Assembly: GCA_903834785.1 (NCBI GenBank)
Contig: CAILKP010000061.1
Span: 62,001 to 126,000, forward strand
DNA length: 64,000 bases
From: an uncultured bacterium
GTDB lineage: Bacteria; Planctomycetota; Phycisphaerae; Phycisphaerales; UBA1924
Reading direction: 5' to 3'
Shown here: positions 6,923-15,144 of the stretch, piece after piece
Position numbering within the stretch: position 1 is the first letter of the stretch
Layout of the letters: every line of letters begins with the position of its first letter
The notes under the pieces: generated by a model
What the model was told of the DNA's origin: nothing
Database searches by the model: none
Seen by the model: only the letters and a program-made list of their open reading frames with translations
Made by a program: the position numbers and the translations under genes

Positions 6923-8608
6923 TCAGACCTTGCGGTCGAGCAGGCGGTAGCCGATGGCTTCGGAGATGTGGTGAAGCTGGATGGTGTGGACGTCTTCCAT
7001 GTGGGCGATGGTGCGGGCGACGCGGCGGATTTTGTCGTAGGCGCGGGCAGACAGGCCCAGCTCGGTCATGGCGGTGCCGAGGATGGCGCGGGCCTCATCG
7101 GTCATGACGGCGATGGTGTCGAGCTTGCGGGGGCCCAGGCGGCTGTTGGGGGTGGTGGCGCCCTGGCGGGCGATCTGGCGGGCGCGGGCCTTGAGGACGA
7201 CTTCGCGCATCTGCGCGCTGCTCGTGCCGCGGGCTGTGGTGGAGGTGAGCTGCTTCCACGGGACGGCGGGCGCCTCGACGTGGATGTCCACCCGGTCGAC
7301 AAGTGGGCCGGAGAGCTTGGAGAGGTACCGCTCCATCTGCTTGCGGCCGACTTCGTTCTGCGGGACATCGCCCTTGGGCGTGGGGTTCATCGCGGCGACG
7401 AGCATGAAGTTGGCCGGGAAGCGGACGGCCGAGTGCGAGCGGGCGATGGTGACGACGTGGTCCTCCAGCGGCTGGCGGAGGGTCTCGAGCACTTCGCGGG
7501 GGAACTCGGGCAGTTCGTCGAGGAAGAGCACGCCGCGGTGGGCCAGAGAGACTTCACCGGGCTTGGGCACGCTGCCACCGCCGATGATGGCGGCGCCGGA
7601 CGCGGTGTGGTGGGGTGTGCGAACGGGGCGCACCGTGACCAGGCCCTTGCCGGGCGGCAGTGCGCCGGCGGCCGAGTAGATGCGGGTGATCTCGATGGCT
7701 TCCTCGGGGGCCAGCGGCGGGAGCACGCCGGGCAGGGCCTTGGCCATCATGCTCTTGCCGGTGCCGGCGGGGCCGAGCATGAGCAGGTTGTGGCCGCCGG
7801 CGGCGGCGATGGTGATGGCCCGCTTGACGGCTTCCTGGCCTTTGACATCGGCGAAGTCCACCTCGGCCTGGGCGGTGGTCAGGACCGAGGCGATGTCCAG
7901 CGGCGGGCAGATGTCGGGCGCGAGGCGGCCGGTGAACAGGCCGATGACCTCGGTGAGGGTGGCGACACCGATGGACTCAACACCCGGGACCACGGCGGCC
8001 TCGGTGGCGTTTTCCTTGGGCACGATGACGCCGCGGAGGCCCATGTGCTTGGCCAGCGCGGCCATGGCGATGACGCCCTTGATGGGGCGGATGCGGCCAT
8101 CGAGGGCGAGCTCACCGGCGATGAGGTACTGGCGGACATCGAGCGGCTCATCGGGCTCGGCCGAAGCGGGCAGGAGGCCGGCGAGTTCATCCTCGAGCCC
8201 GTCGAGCGAGCCCGACACGACTTTGTCGCGGGCCTTGCCTGCAGCACCGGCGGCGGCCTTGGCGCCTTTCTTGACGACCTTGACCTGTGCCCCTCCAATT
8301 CCTGGCGTCGGGATGATGTTCTGGATCATCAGCAGGGCGACGGCGATGGGCAGGTCGTAGAGGGGGCCTTCCTTGCGGTTGTCGGCCGGGGCGAGGTTGA
8401 TGAGGGTGCGGCCCTTGGGCCAGAACGCGCCGGAGTTGAACAGGGCGGCGCGGACGCGATCGATGGACTCGCGGACGGCGGCATCGGGCAGACCGACGAT
8501 CATCGAGCGGCCTTCTTCGAGATCCTCGCACTCGTCGAAGTCGACCTCGACCTCGCAGTAGAGTGCGTCGATTCCCTGCAGCAGATAGGAGCTAGTGCGG
8601 GCGAGCAT
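6923..8608 (-). CDS. comM: YifB/ComM family Mg-chelatase-like AAA+ ATPase
   Basis: The protein starts with the YifB/ComM N-terminal domain (VEVDFDECED ... SMIVGLPDAAVRESIDRVRAA, and NLAPADNRKEGPLYDLPIA), followed by the AAA+ core with Walker A GPAGTGKS near residue 281, Walker B GVLFLDELPEFP, and the C-terminal helical domain ending RTIAHMEDVHTIQLHHISEA. ComM is a hexameric helicase that helps branch migration of donor DNA during natural transformation; many non-competent bacteria also have it. At 561 residues it is about 50 longer than usual because of an insert at residues about 101-150, rich in Lys, Ala and Gly, in the N-terminal lobe. Stand-alone gene on the minus strand. Confidence 0.95.
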   Translation of the reverse strand: MLARTSSYLLQGIDALYCEVEVDFDECEDLEEGRSMIVGLPDAAVRESIDRVRAALFNSGAFWPKGRTLINLAPADNRKEGPLYDLPIAVALLMIQNIIPTPGIGGAQVKVVKKGAKAAAGAAGKARDKVVSGSLDGLEDELAGLLPASAEPDEPLDVRQYLIAGELALDGRIRPIKGVIAMAALAKHMGLRGVIVPKENATEAAVVPGVESIGVATLTEVIGLFTGRLAPDICPPLDIASVLTTAQAEVDFADVKGQEAVKRAITIAAAGGHNLLMLGPAGTGKSMMAKALPGVLPPLAPEEAIEITRIYSAAGALPPGKGLVTVRPVRTPHHTASGAAIIGGGSVPKPGEVSLAHRGVLFLDELPEFPREVLETLRQPLEDHVVTIARSHSAVRFPANFMLVAAMNPTPKGDVPQNEVGRKQMERYLSKLSGPLVDRVDIHVEAPAVPWKQLTSTTARGTSSAQMREVVLKARARQIARQGATTPNSRLGPRKLDTIAVMTDEARAILGTAMTELGLSARAYDKIRRVARTIAHMEDVHTIQLHHISEAIGYRLLDRKV

Positions 8609-8728
8609 GGGCAGAGTTTACCACAAGAAGGGCCAGAATGTCGGGAGAAGTTTGGGGGTCGGGCGGGCCCGGGGGGTTCCCTAGGCGCGGGGCGGGAGGG
8701 GAGGGCAGGCGGCTCGGGCGGGCGGGCA

Positions 8729-9031
8729 TCAGGCCGCGTGCTTGTTCAGCAGCCAGCGGTCAAACCACAGCGTGGTGAACGGGGGCACGGCGGCGATGAG
8801 GCCCAGGAGCAGGGCCTTGTTGCCCGCGCGGAGGTGCATGACGACCTCGACGACCGAGAGCACATAGAGCACGAAGAGCAGGCCGTGGATCGGGCCCATG
8901 ATCTGCACGCCGATGGGATTGAAGACGACGAAATACTTGAAGAGCATGCCGATGAGCAGGCCGGCCCACGAGCAGGCCTCGGCGATGGCGGCGATGCGGA
9001 AGCGGCCGATGGGAGTGGAGAGGGAGGGCAT
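8729..9031 (-). CDS. DUF3817 family integral membrane protein
   Basis: This 100-residue protein has three hydrophobic segments (about residues 11-31, 40-62 and 69-86) and the family pattern IAEACSWAGLLIGM ... GPIHGLLFVLYV ... WFDRWL. DUF3817 proteins are small inner-membrane proteins of unknown function, also seen fused to transporters. ATG at 9031 (MPSLSTPIGRF) is the start; a longer frame reaching 9067 exists only because the octamer repeat upstream happens to be open in that frame and encodes WPFGYLA. It lies downstream of an MFS transporter gene on the same strand. Confidence 0.85.
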   Translation of the reverse strand: MPSLSTPIGRFRIAAIAEACSWAGLLIGMLFKYFVVFNPIGVQIMGPIHGLLFVLYVLSVVEVVMHLRAGNKALLLGLIAAVPPFTTLWFDRWLLNKHAA

Positions 9032-9038
9032 GGGGGGA

Positions 9039-9078
9039 GCCAAATAGCCAAAGGGCCAAATTACCAAATTGCCAAATG
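9039..9078. repeat. Array of degenerate 8-bp repeats (CAAATNGC type)
   Basis: From 9041 the sequence falls into consecutive octamers CAAATAGC, CAAAGGGC, CAAATTAC, CAAATTGC, CAAATGGG. Related arrays with the same period lie at 10401-10462 and 12327-12366. It sits directly upstream of the DUF3817 start codon. Confidence 0.8.
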
Positions 9079-9089
9079 GGGAAGGCGGA

Positions 9090-10388
9090 TCAGGTGCCGT
9101 GCGGCGCGGCGGGTTCTTCGGCGGGTTTGGTGGGCAGGATTGCCGTCAGGATGAGGGCGGGGATGAGCAGAAGGGAGGTGTACCAGATGGCGTTACTGGG
9201 GCCGCCGGCGTTGGTGGCCAGTTCACCGGCGGCGAGGGTGCCCGCGGCGGTGGCCAGGCGGCCGAAGTTGTAGGTAAAGCCGGAGCCGAGGGTACGAAGG
9301 AGCGTGGGGAACAGCGGCGGGATGTAGAGCGGGAAGATGGCAAACAGGCCGAGGCCGAAGAAGGCCGTGGCGCCTGCCGCGATGTAGGCGTGGGTGAGCG
9401 TGGCGGGCTGCCGGGCGAAGCCCAGGAGCATGGCGGCGGCAGCGCAGGTGACAAAGATGGAGAAGGCGCGGTGCGGGCCGACGAGCCTGGCGGTGTAGGT
9501 GGCGGCAAAGTTGGCGATGAGGTTGACCGAGAAGTAGAACAGGGCGCAGTTGGTGACGGCGGCCTGCTGGGCGGCGGGGGCCAGGGCCTTGACCACGGGC
9601 ACGGCGCGGACGACGGGGCCCATGAAAAAGATGAAGACCCACACGCAGACCAGCAGGATGGAGACGAATGAGGCGAGGGTGATGGTGGTGCGGGCGATGC
9701 CGGGAGCGAAGAGGGCACCGGGGCCGGGGAGCGGGCCGCGGGCGGTGGCGTTGTGCCAGGATTCGGGCTCGGGCACGCCGCGGCGGATCCAGAGGACGAT
9801 GAAGGCGGGCAGCACACCGATGAGGAAGACGTAGCGCGGCTCGGCATTTTTGAGCAGGCCCGCGGTTGCGGTGGCGGCGAGGATGCCGACGATGTAGCCG
9901 GACTGGAGCAGCGCGCTGGCCCAGGCCTTGTGGCGGGCGGGGAGCGTTTCACTGACCAGCGCACTGCCGGCGGCCCACTCGCCGCCGATGCCCAGGGCGG
10001 CAATAAAGCGGAAGATCAGCAGGTGCCACCACTCGGTGGCGAAGAAGCCCAGGCCGGTGAAGATGGCGTAGACCAAAATGGTCAGACACAGCACGCGGGT
10101 GCGGCCGATGCGGTCACCCAGGCGGCCAAAGACCCAGCCGCCGATGGCCCAGCCCAGGAAGAAAGCGGCCTGAATCCACGTGGCCTTTTCGATGGCGGCG
10201 AGCTCGAGTGCCGAGTCGGGCACGGTGCCGGCGAGCATGGAGCGCAGCAGCGGCACGGCGACGGCGATGAAGAGGTAACTGTCGAGCCCGTCAAAGCCCC
10301 AGCCGAGCACTGCGGCGGTGAGGGGGCGGCGGTGGCTGGGGGCGGGGGGGAGGGCGGCGGGGACAAGATTTTTTGGAGAGCCGGTCAC
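9090..10388 (-). CDS. MFS transporter (metabolite:H+ symporter type)
   Basis: About 430 residues with 12 predicted membrane segments. The MFS signature GWAIGGWVFGRLGDRIGRTR lies in the TM2-TM3 loop, and a second-loop motif IGGEWAAGSALVSETLPAR matches the AAHS/sugar-porter branch (transporters of organic and aromatic acids), with an Asp in TM1 (GFDGLDSYLF) as in that branch. Substrate cannot be read from sequence. The start is uncertain: GTG at 10388 is used here; a TTG at 10418 would add residues encoded by the octamer repeat (PLWPFTLPP), which is unlikely to be genuine. No clear ribosome binding site. The next gene in the same direction is the DUF3817 gene 58 bases on. Confidence 0.88.
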   Translation of the reverse strand: MTGSPKNLVPAALPPAPSHRRPLTAAVLGWGFDGLDSYLFIAVAVPLLRSMLAGTVPDSALELAAIEKATWIQAAFFLGWAIGGWVFGRLGDRIGRTRVLCLTILVYAIFTGLGFFATEWWHLLIFRFIAALGIGGEWAAGSALVSETLPARHKAWASALLQSGYIVGILAATATAGLLKNAEPRYVFLIGVLPAFIVLWIRRGVPEPESWHNATARGPLPGPGALFAPGIARTTITLASFVSILLVCVWVFIFFMGPVVRAVPVVKALAPAAQQAAVTNCALFYFSVNLIANFAATYTARLVGPHRAFSIFVTCAAAAMLLGFARQPATLTHAYIAAGATAFFGLGLFAIFPLYIPPLFPTLLRTLGSGFTYNFGRLATAAGTLAAGELATNAGGPSNAIWYTSLLLIPALILTAILPTKPAEEPAAPHGT

Positions 10389-10400
10389 TGGGGGGAGGGT

Positions 10401-10462
10401 AAATGGCCAGAGCGGCAAGGGGCCAAATGGTCAAATTTGGAAATGGTCAAATGGTCAAAGGA
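10401..10462. repeat. Array of degenerate 8-bp repeats (AAATGGTC type)
   Basis: Eight successive octamers from 10401: AAATGGCC, AGAGCGGC, AAGGGGCC, AAATGGTC, AAATTTGG, AAATGGTC, AAATGGTC, AAAGGAAG. The stretch 10424-10459 matches 12326-12361 at all but one base. It sits just upstream of the MFS transporter start. Confidence 0.85.
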
Positions 10463-10572
10463 AGACGGGAAGGCGTAAGTGTGGATTTGCAGCGTAGGTT
10501 GTTGGGGTGGTCGCGCTGCGCTGGAGCGCGACGGGAAGATCCAGTGCGCTGGAGGGCGTGTGCCGAGTGCAG

Positions 10573-11262
10573 TTAGACTTCGCAGGGGTGGACGTGGTGG
10601 CTGGCGATTTCGCGGATCTGGCGCCGGCGGGCGGCAGTGGGTTTGAAGTCGTCGCTCAGACTCTTCACCATTTCCGCGGTGATCGGCTGCATGGCGCTGA
10701 GTTGATCGATGGCCGCCAGAAAGCGATCGACTTCGGCGGGCTCGTACCCCCACTTGCGCAGGAATGACTTGTACGTTCCCTGGCAGAGGCCGGTGAGCAA
10801 CAGTGGCCACTGGGCGAGTTCGATGGTCTCGCCGGTATAGACCTCCGTCCAGGTTGCCGAGCCGAATTCCGCGGCGGCGCAGAAGGTGAAGCGATCACCG
10901 ACGTTGAAGACCTTCTCCGCATCCGGGTGCGTGGGCGTGCCGACATCGGGGACCGGGCAGTTGTAACGCGCGCGGACAGCCTTGACGATGGCGTTGCGAT
11001 GTGCAACCGGGCGAATGCGGAGACGATGGTCGGAGACCTTTGCGACCATGGACTTTCCATCGGAGATCGTGTAGATGGATGTGCGACCAGGAGACCGATG
11101 GAGAGCGTGGGTGATCCCGTCGGCCACGGTGAACCAGTAGGAGATAACCCACGGATCGTCGAGAGAATGAAGACGGTGGACGAGCGACCAGATGCGAATC
11201 CGCTCGCGGATGAGGTCGGGCGTGAGCGGCGGCTTGGACTTGGCGGCGGGTGACTTGGCCAC
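10573..11262 (-). CDS. Hypothetical protein, about 229 residues
   Basis: No family recognised. The N-terminus is basic (AKSPAAKSKPPLTPDLIRER), the middle is a mixed alpha/beta region (HSLDDPWVISYWFTVADGIT, then VGDRFTFCAAAEFG), and the C-terminal part is helical and charged (FLAAIDQLSAM ... DFKPTAARRRQIREIASHH). No signal peptide or membrane segment. The start is GTG at 11262, with AAGGGGA 7 bases upstream. It lies alone between two octamer-repeat arrays and next to another unknown gene on the same strand, in the accessory stretch of the window. Confidence 0.6.
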   Translation of the reverse strand: MAKSPAAKSKPPLTPDLIRERIRIWSLVHRLHSLDDPWVISYWFTVADGITHALHRSPGRTSIYTISDGKSMVAKVSDHRLRIRPVAHRNAIVKAVRARYNCPVPDVGTPTHPDAEKVFNVGDRFTFCAAAEFGSATWTEVYTGETIELAQWPLLLTGLCQGTYKSFLRKWGYEPAEVDRFLAAIDQLSAMQPITAEMVKSLSDDFKPTAARRRQIREIASHHVHPCEV

Positions 11263-11478
11263 GGGTTCCCCTTTTCGAGAGACGGCCGAGGGTAGAGGAC
11301 CGAGTGGGCGGCGTGCGAGAAGGACGACGGACCAAGTTGCCTGCGGGGGTGAGGCAAAGGTCGAGTGGTGGGCGAGGATTGTGGAGCTTGAGCGGGGTGC
11401 CGCGGTGAGGATGCGGCGGGTGCGGTGGGATCGCGCGGGAAGGGCGCGGGCGATCCGGCGGGGTGTGTGGCCGCGGCG

Positions 11479-12231
11479 TCAGGATGGGGCGAGGTTGGCG
11501 GGTGCGGGGCGGTGGCCGCGATGGGGCCGGGCGTGAGCGGTGGAGCATCGACGCGGGCGCGGTGTGGCGCATGCGGAGCTGGGGGGAGGTATCCGAGATT
11601 GCCGGGATGAGTGCTCGACGCGGCGGGGCGTGGACTTGGGGGAGTCTGCCGCGGAGGGAAGGGATGCGGAGTGGGCTGCGGGAGGGGCGGGTGGGGCGAG
11701 AGGGGCGGGAGGGGCGGGTTCAGCCGCGGCGGGGGCGATGGGTGATGCGGGCGGCGGGGATGCTGGGGCGACGGCGGAGGCGAGGTGCGGGAGAGCGTCG
11801 GATTGCCGCGGCGCGGTGTGAGATGCGGCCTGCGGTGCAGGCGGCGTGACCGGTGCGGGGAGAGAGGGAGAGGAGGAGGCCCGAGGAGAAGATGTGGAGC
11901 GGGAGGACGAGTCGTGCGAGGATGAGGAAGAGGGGCGGGAGGGGAGGGAGGGGCGGGGCTTGCGGGGCTTGGGCCAGGTGGGGACGCGGAGGGGTTTGAT
12001 AGAGAGCAGGAGGCGGGCGGCGCGGTAGCGCGCGGGGTCGGAGCGTTTGAGGCCGGGGTTGGCGGCGAGGAACTCGCGGGCTTCTGCTGCCGCGGCGAGA
12101 ATCTCGGCGTTGGTGTCCTCGGTGTCCTGGATCTCGTGGTTGAAGAGGCGGGCGTGCTGGTCGGCGTGGGACTCGGGGGCGGAGGGTGCGCCGGGGCGGG
12201 TGGAGTCGGGATGGACGGGGGCGGGGGACAT
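11479..12231 (-). CDS. Hypothetical protein with Pro/Ser/Ala-rich tail
   Basis: The 250-residue product has a compact N-terminal part (about residues 20-85) with the helical stretch ILAAAAEAREFLAANPGLKR and ARYRAARLLLSIKPLRVPTW, followed by about 150 residues of Pro, Ser and Ala-rich low complexity with repeated acidic gaps. Function unknown. ATG at 12231 is chosen because it follows an AT-rich stretch that looks like a promoter region; the frame runs further back to 12336 but through that AT-rich region. The low-complexity tail could be partly an artefact of high GC and reading frame, so the true C-terminus is uncertain. Confidence 0.5.
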   Translation of the reverse strand: MSPAPVHPDSTRPGAPSAPESHADQHARLFNHEIQDTEDTNAEILAAAAEAREFLAANPGLKRSDPARYRAARLLLSIKPLRVPTWPKPRKPRPSLPSRPSSSSSHDSSSRSTSSPRASSSPSLPAPVTPPAPQAASHTAPRQSDALPHLASAVAPASPPPASPIAPAAAEPAPPAPLAPPAPPAAHSASLPSAADSPKSTPRRVEHSSRQSRIPPPSSACATPRPRRCSTAHARPHRGHRPAPANLAPS

Positions 12232-12326
12232 TGGGGTGCAGTTTGGGTAGTGTACGGTTTTATATGTGTTTGGTTCCTGATTGGTCTTTGATTTTGTATT
12301 TTGTTTGGAAATGGATATGCGAGAAC

Positions 12327-12366
12327 AAATGGTCAAATGTGGAAATGGTCAAATGGTCAAATGAAA
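12327..12366. repeat. Array of 8-bp repeats (AAATGGTC type)
   Basis: Octamers AAATGGTC, AAATGTGG, AAATGGTC, AAATGGTC, AAATGAAA. Same core as the 10401-10462 array, in the AT-rich region upstream of the unknown gene that starts at 12231. Confidence 0.85.
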
Positions 12367-12434
12367 AGGGGGTGGCGTGGTTGGTCGCATCGGGCTGAAG
12401 TGATTCCCGCGTGCGTGTCGGCCGCCTCGCTACT

Positions 12435-12548
12435 CCTCCGCCCCTGCCCGGGGCGGGGCGGGGGGAAGGCGGACCACGGGTTGCGCCCGCGAAGCGCGGG
12501 CTTCATCCATGGCTCCATGCCGCGGCCCTGTTGGGGCCGGGAGACGGG
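12435..12548 (+). repeat. Direct repeat, copy A
   Basis: This copy and the one at 14992-15118 share the order CCTCCGCCCC ... CCGGGGCGGGGCGG ... GACCACGGGTTGCGC ... CCCGCGAAGCGCGGGCT ... CATGCCGCGGCCCTG ... TGGGGCCGG. Both contain the short inverted repeat CCCGCGAAGCGCGGG. Copy A lies just downstream of the end of the NB-ARC/TPR remnant. Planctomycete genomes carry dispersed non-coding palindromic elements of this sort. Confidence 0.8.
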
Positions 12549-12593
12549 GCGGGGGAGGCGGGCGGAGAGGGGCGTTTGCGCGCGTGCGGCGGC

Positions 12594-14947
12594 TCAGCCG
12601 GGCTGCTGGCCGGCGTGGATGGCCTGCTGGCGGCGGATCGCGACACGCGTCCATTCGTGGTTCGCGCCGAAGAGATCGCTGTGCAATCGCACGCTCTCAT
12701 CGATCGCGGCCCGGGCCTCGTTGAACTTCCCCATCGTGGCGAGGATGCGGGCCTTGGTTTCGTACTGGAATGCAAGGTTGCGTTCATCGCGCGGGGCTTG
12801 GGCCTCGGCCCAGGCGATGCTTGCGGCGATGTCCTGCTCGGCCCCGGTCAGGTCGCCGCGGACGTGCCGGATGCTGGCCCGCGAGGCGCGCCAGATGGCG
12901 AGGCTGCGTTCATCGCATGTGGACTGGGCTTCGCCCCAGGCGATGCTTTTGGCGATGTCCCGCTCAGCCCCGGTCAGGTCGCCGCGGTCGTGCCGGATGC
13001 TCGCCCGTGCGGCGTAACGGATCGCGAGACTGCGTTCATCGCGCGGTGTCTGGGCTTCGCCCCACGCGATGCTCCCGGCGATGTCCTGCTCAGCCCCGGA
13101 CAGATCGCCGAGGGCGTGCCGGATGCTCGCGCGTGCGGCGTAGCGCATAGCGAGGCTGCGTTCATCCCGCGGGGTTTGGGATTCTCCCAACGCGATGCTT
13201 CTTGCGATGTCCTGTCCGGCCCCGGCCAAGTCGCCACGGTCTTGCCGGATGCTGGCACGAGCTGCGTAACGGATGGAGAGCTCCCGTTGATCGGGGTGGG
13301 GCTGGGCCTCCTCCCAGGCAATGGCCTTGGCGATGTCTTGATCGGCTCCGGTCAGGTCACCGCGAAGTCGCCGGCTGATCGATCTCGAAGCGTAGTCGAT
13401 GGCGAGGCTGCGTTCATCGCGTGGGGACTGCGCTTCACCCCAGGCGATGCTTCTTGAGATGTCCTGCTCGGCTCCGATCGGGTCGCCGCGGAGTCGCCGA
13501 ATGCTGGCCCGCGTGGCGTAACGGATTGCAAGACTGCGTTCATCGCGCGGAGATTGAGCTTCCCCCCAGGCGATGCTTCGAGCGATGTCCTGCTCGGCGC
13601 CGGCCAGGATGCCGCGGTGAACCAAGGTCATCGCCCGAGCTGAGTAGTCGATGGCGAGGTTGCGCTCATCGCGAGGGGACTGGGCCTCGCCCCACGCGAT
13701 GGCGGCATCAAGCTGTCGTTGTGCATCGATGTGCATTCCGACACCGTCGAGAAAACTTGCCAGTTCGCGGCGAAGAAACGCAGTGTCCGCAGACGGCCCG
13801 GCGTGACCGAGGACCGCCTCTGCGTGCGCCACGGCGGCCAGCCGCGCGTGCTTCCTGGTGTGGTCGAGGAGTTGTTCGGCCTGTGAGGTGGGCCAGCGGA
13901 AGAGATCGATCAGCGCATCGAGGAGGCGGGTGAGAGCAGCGGCCTTCGCCTTTGGCCCCCGTGTGGCCATGTGGCCCCGCACGCTCACCTGTGTCAGTCG
14001 GTGGATGTTCACTGACTGGCCATCAAGGTCCAGCACGCCCGAGCCCACAAGTTCGTCCAGTGCAGACCCGAACGCCTTGGCGCTCAGCCCACTAGCCGGG
14101 CGGAGCAGATCCACCGAGATGACTTCCGGGGCACACAGGGCCGCGGCATCGAGCAAAGCCAGCTCAGGCTTGCCCGCGTATGGCTCGATGAACAGGGCGA
14201 ACGCTCCTTCGACTTTCTGGTCGTGGTCGTCGGAACGCTCGTGATCGCGGGGCTTGATGAGTGGCCCAGTGTCGCCCGCCGCGAGCGCGGAGGCTAAAGC
14301 ATCGCGCAGCGCGGCGGGGCGTTGCATCGAGGGCCGGGCAAGCACAGCCGAGAGATAGACCAGTGCGAGCGAGTTCCAGCCGACCAACGTGCCAATGTCG
14401 GTGAGCGATGCGGTGTGCGTGGCGGCGTTCCATCTGTCGGTTCGAGCCCGAAGCGCGAGTAAGCCAGCGTGGGATGAGAGGGCTTGAGGGTTCATCGTCG
14501 GGGCACCATCGTGTGACGGATGTTCCGCGCGGGCGGTGACGATGACACAACTGGGGGCGTTGAACCCCAGCCGCTTGATGGTGCCGTAGTCGTCCACATC
14601 ATCGAGCACGAGCAACGCCGAGCACGCGAGACATTGGCGTTCAGCCGCCCGAGTTGCATCTGAATCTCAGATGCTCGTGCGCCGGCGAGATCAAACCCGT
14701 TGTTCGGATGGTCGGTGGTCCGAGCAGGCTGGAACCAGCGAACGCACAACATCATTGCGAGCAACCGCACGCGCCGAAGTTCCCGGAGTTCGTCGCTGCC
14801 GGGGTTTGCGATTGGCTCGTGCGAGATCGGCATAACACATGTTAACCGCTCGTACAAACCGAGGACGGGCGGCCTGACACTCACCGGGGCGGGCGCGTCG
14901 CGTGCCATAAGTGCCGGAGCTTCGAGGCCCGAGGCTCGCAACGACAT
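12594..14947 (-). pseudogene. Decayed NB-ARC/STAND NTPase with TPR repeats
   Basis: The intact frame 14615-12594 starts abruptly at a Walker B-like LLVLDDVDDYGTI, continues with the sensor-1-like CVIVTARAEH, a winged-helix region (about residues 140-210, ending NIHRLTQ, typical of bacterial NB-ARC proteins) and nine 42-residue kinesin-light-chain-type TPR units. Upstream, the other frame (14947 to about 14600) reads SEIQMQLGRLNA, which should join onto the LLVLDD strand, so a single-base frameshift near 14600-14640 is likely. No P-loop (GxGGxGKT) is present up to 14947, where the next feature is a repeat. So the N-terminal effector and ATP-binding half is missing or scrambled. Intact relatives are signal-transducing NTPases, some acting in antiphage defence. 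Confidence 0.72.
12720..13601 (-). repeat. Seven tandem 126-bp units encoding TPRs
   Basis: Seven consecutive 42-codon units begin GA(E/D/G)xDI and contain SIAWGEAQ-PRDERSLAIRYA-RASIR---GDLT. Divergent half-units flank them (residues about 296-338 and 633-673). The high identity between units points to recent tandem duplication within the gene. Confidence 0.9.
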
Positions 14948-14991
14948 CGATGATCGGGTTTGAGATTCGGCGGTGCTTCGACCACCACAGT

Positions 14992-15118
14992 CCTCCGCCC
15001 CCTACCGGGGCGGGGCGGATGCGTCGGGGGACCACGGGTTGCGCTGCGCCCGCGAAGCGCGGGCTGCGCTCCACGCCGTGGCTACATGCCGCGGCCCTGA
15101 TGGGGCCGGAAGGCGGGT
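14992..15118 (+). repeat. Direct repeat, copy B
   Basis: Second copy of the element at 12435-12548, same orientation. It adds GCTGC near the inverted repeat (TTGCGCTGCGCCCGCGAAGC) and GCGCTCCACGCCGTGGC. It lies at the 5' side of the decayed NB-ARC/TPR gene, so the two copies bracket that gene. Confidence 0.8.
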
Positions 15119-15144
15119 GGGGTCGATGCCGCGGCGGGCAGGGT

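Noticed and set aside
9032-9067. 12-residue N-terminal extension of the DUF3817 protein
   Set aside because: Encoded by the octamer array (WPFGYLAP); the conserved part starts at MPSLSTPIG.
6593-9154. 853-residue plus-strand open frame opposite comM
   Set aside because: Antisense shadow of a clear AAA+ ATPase gene.
12720-13601. CRISPR-like or VNTR array
   Set aside because: The units are 126 bp, contiguous without spacers and encode TPRs in frame.
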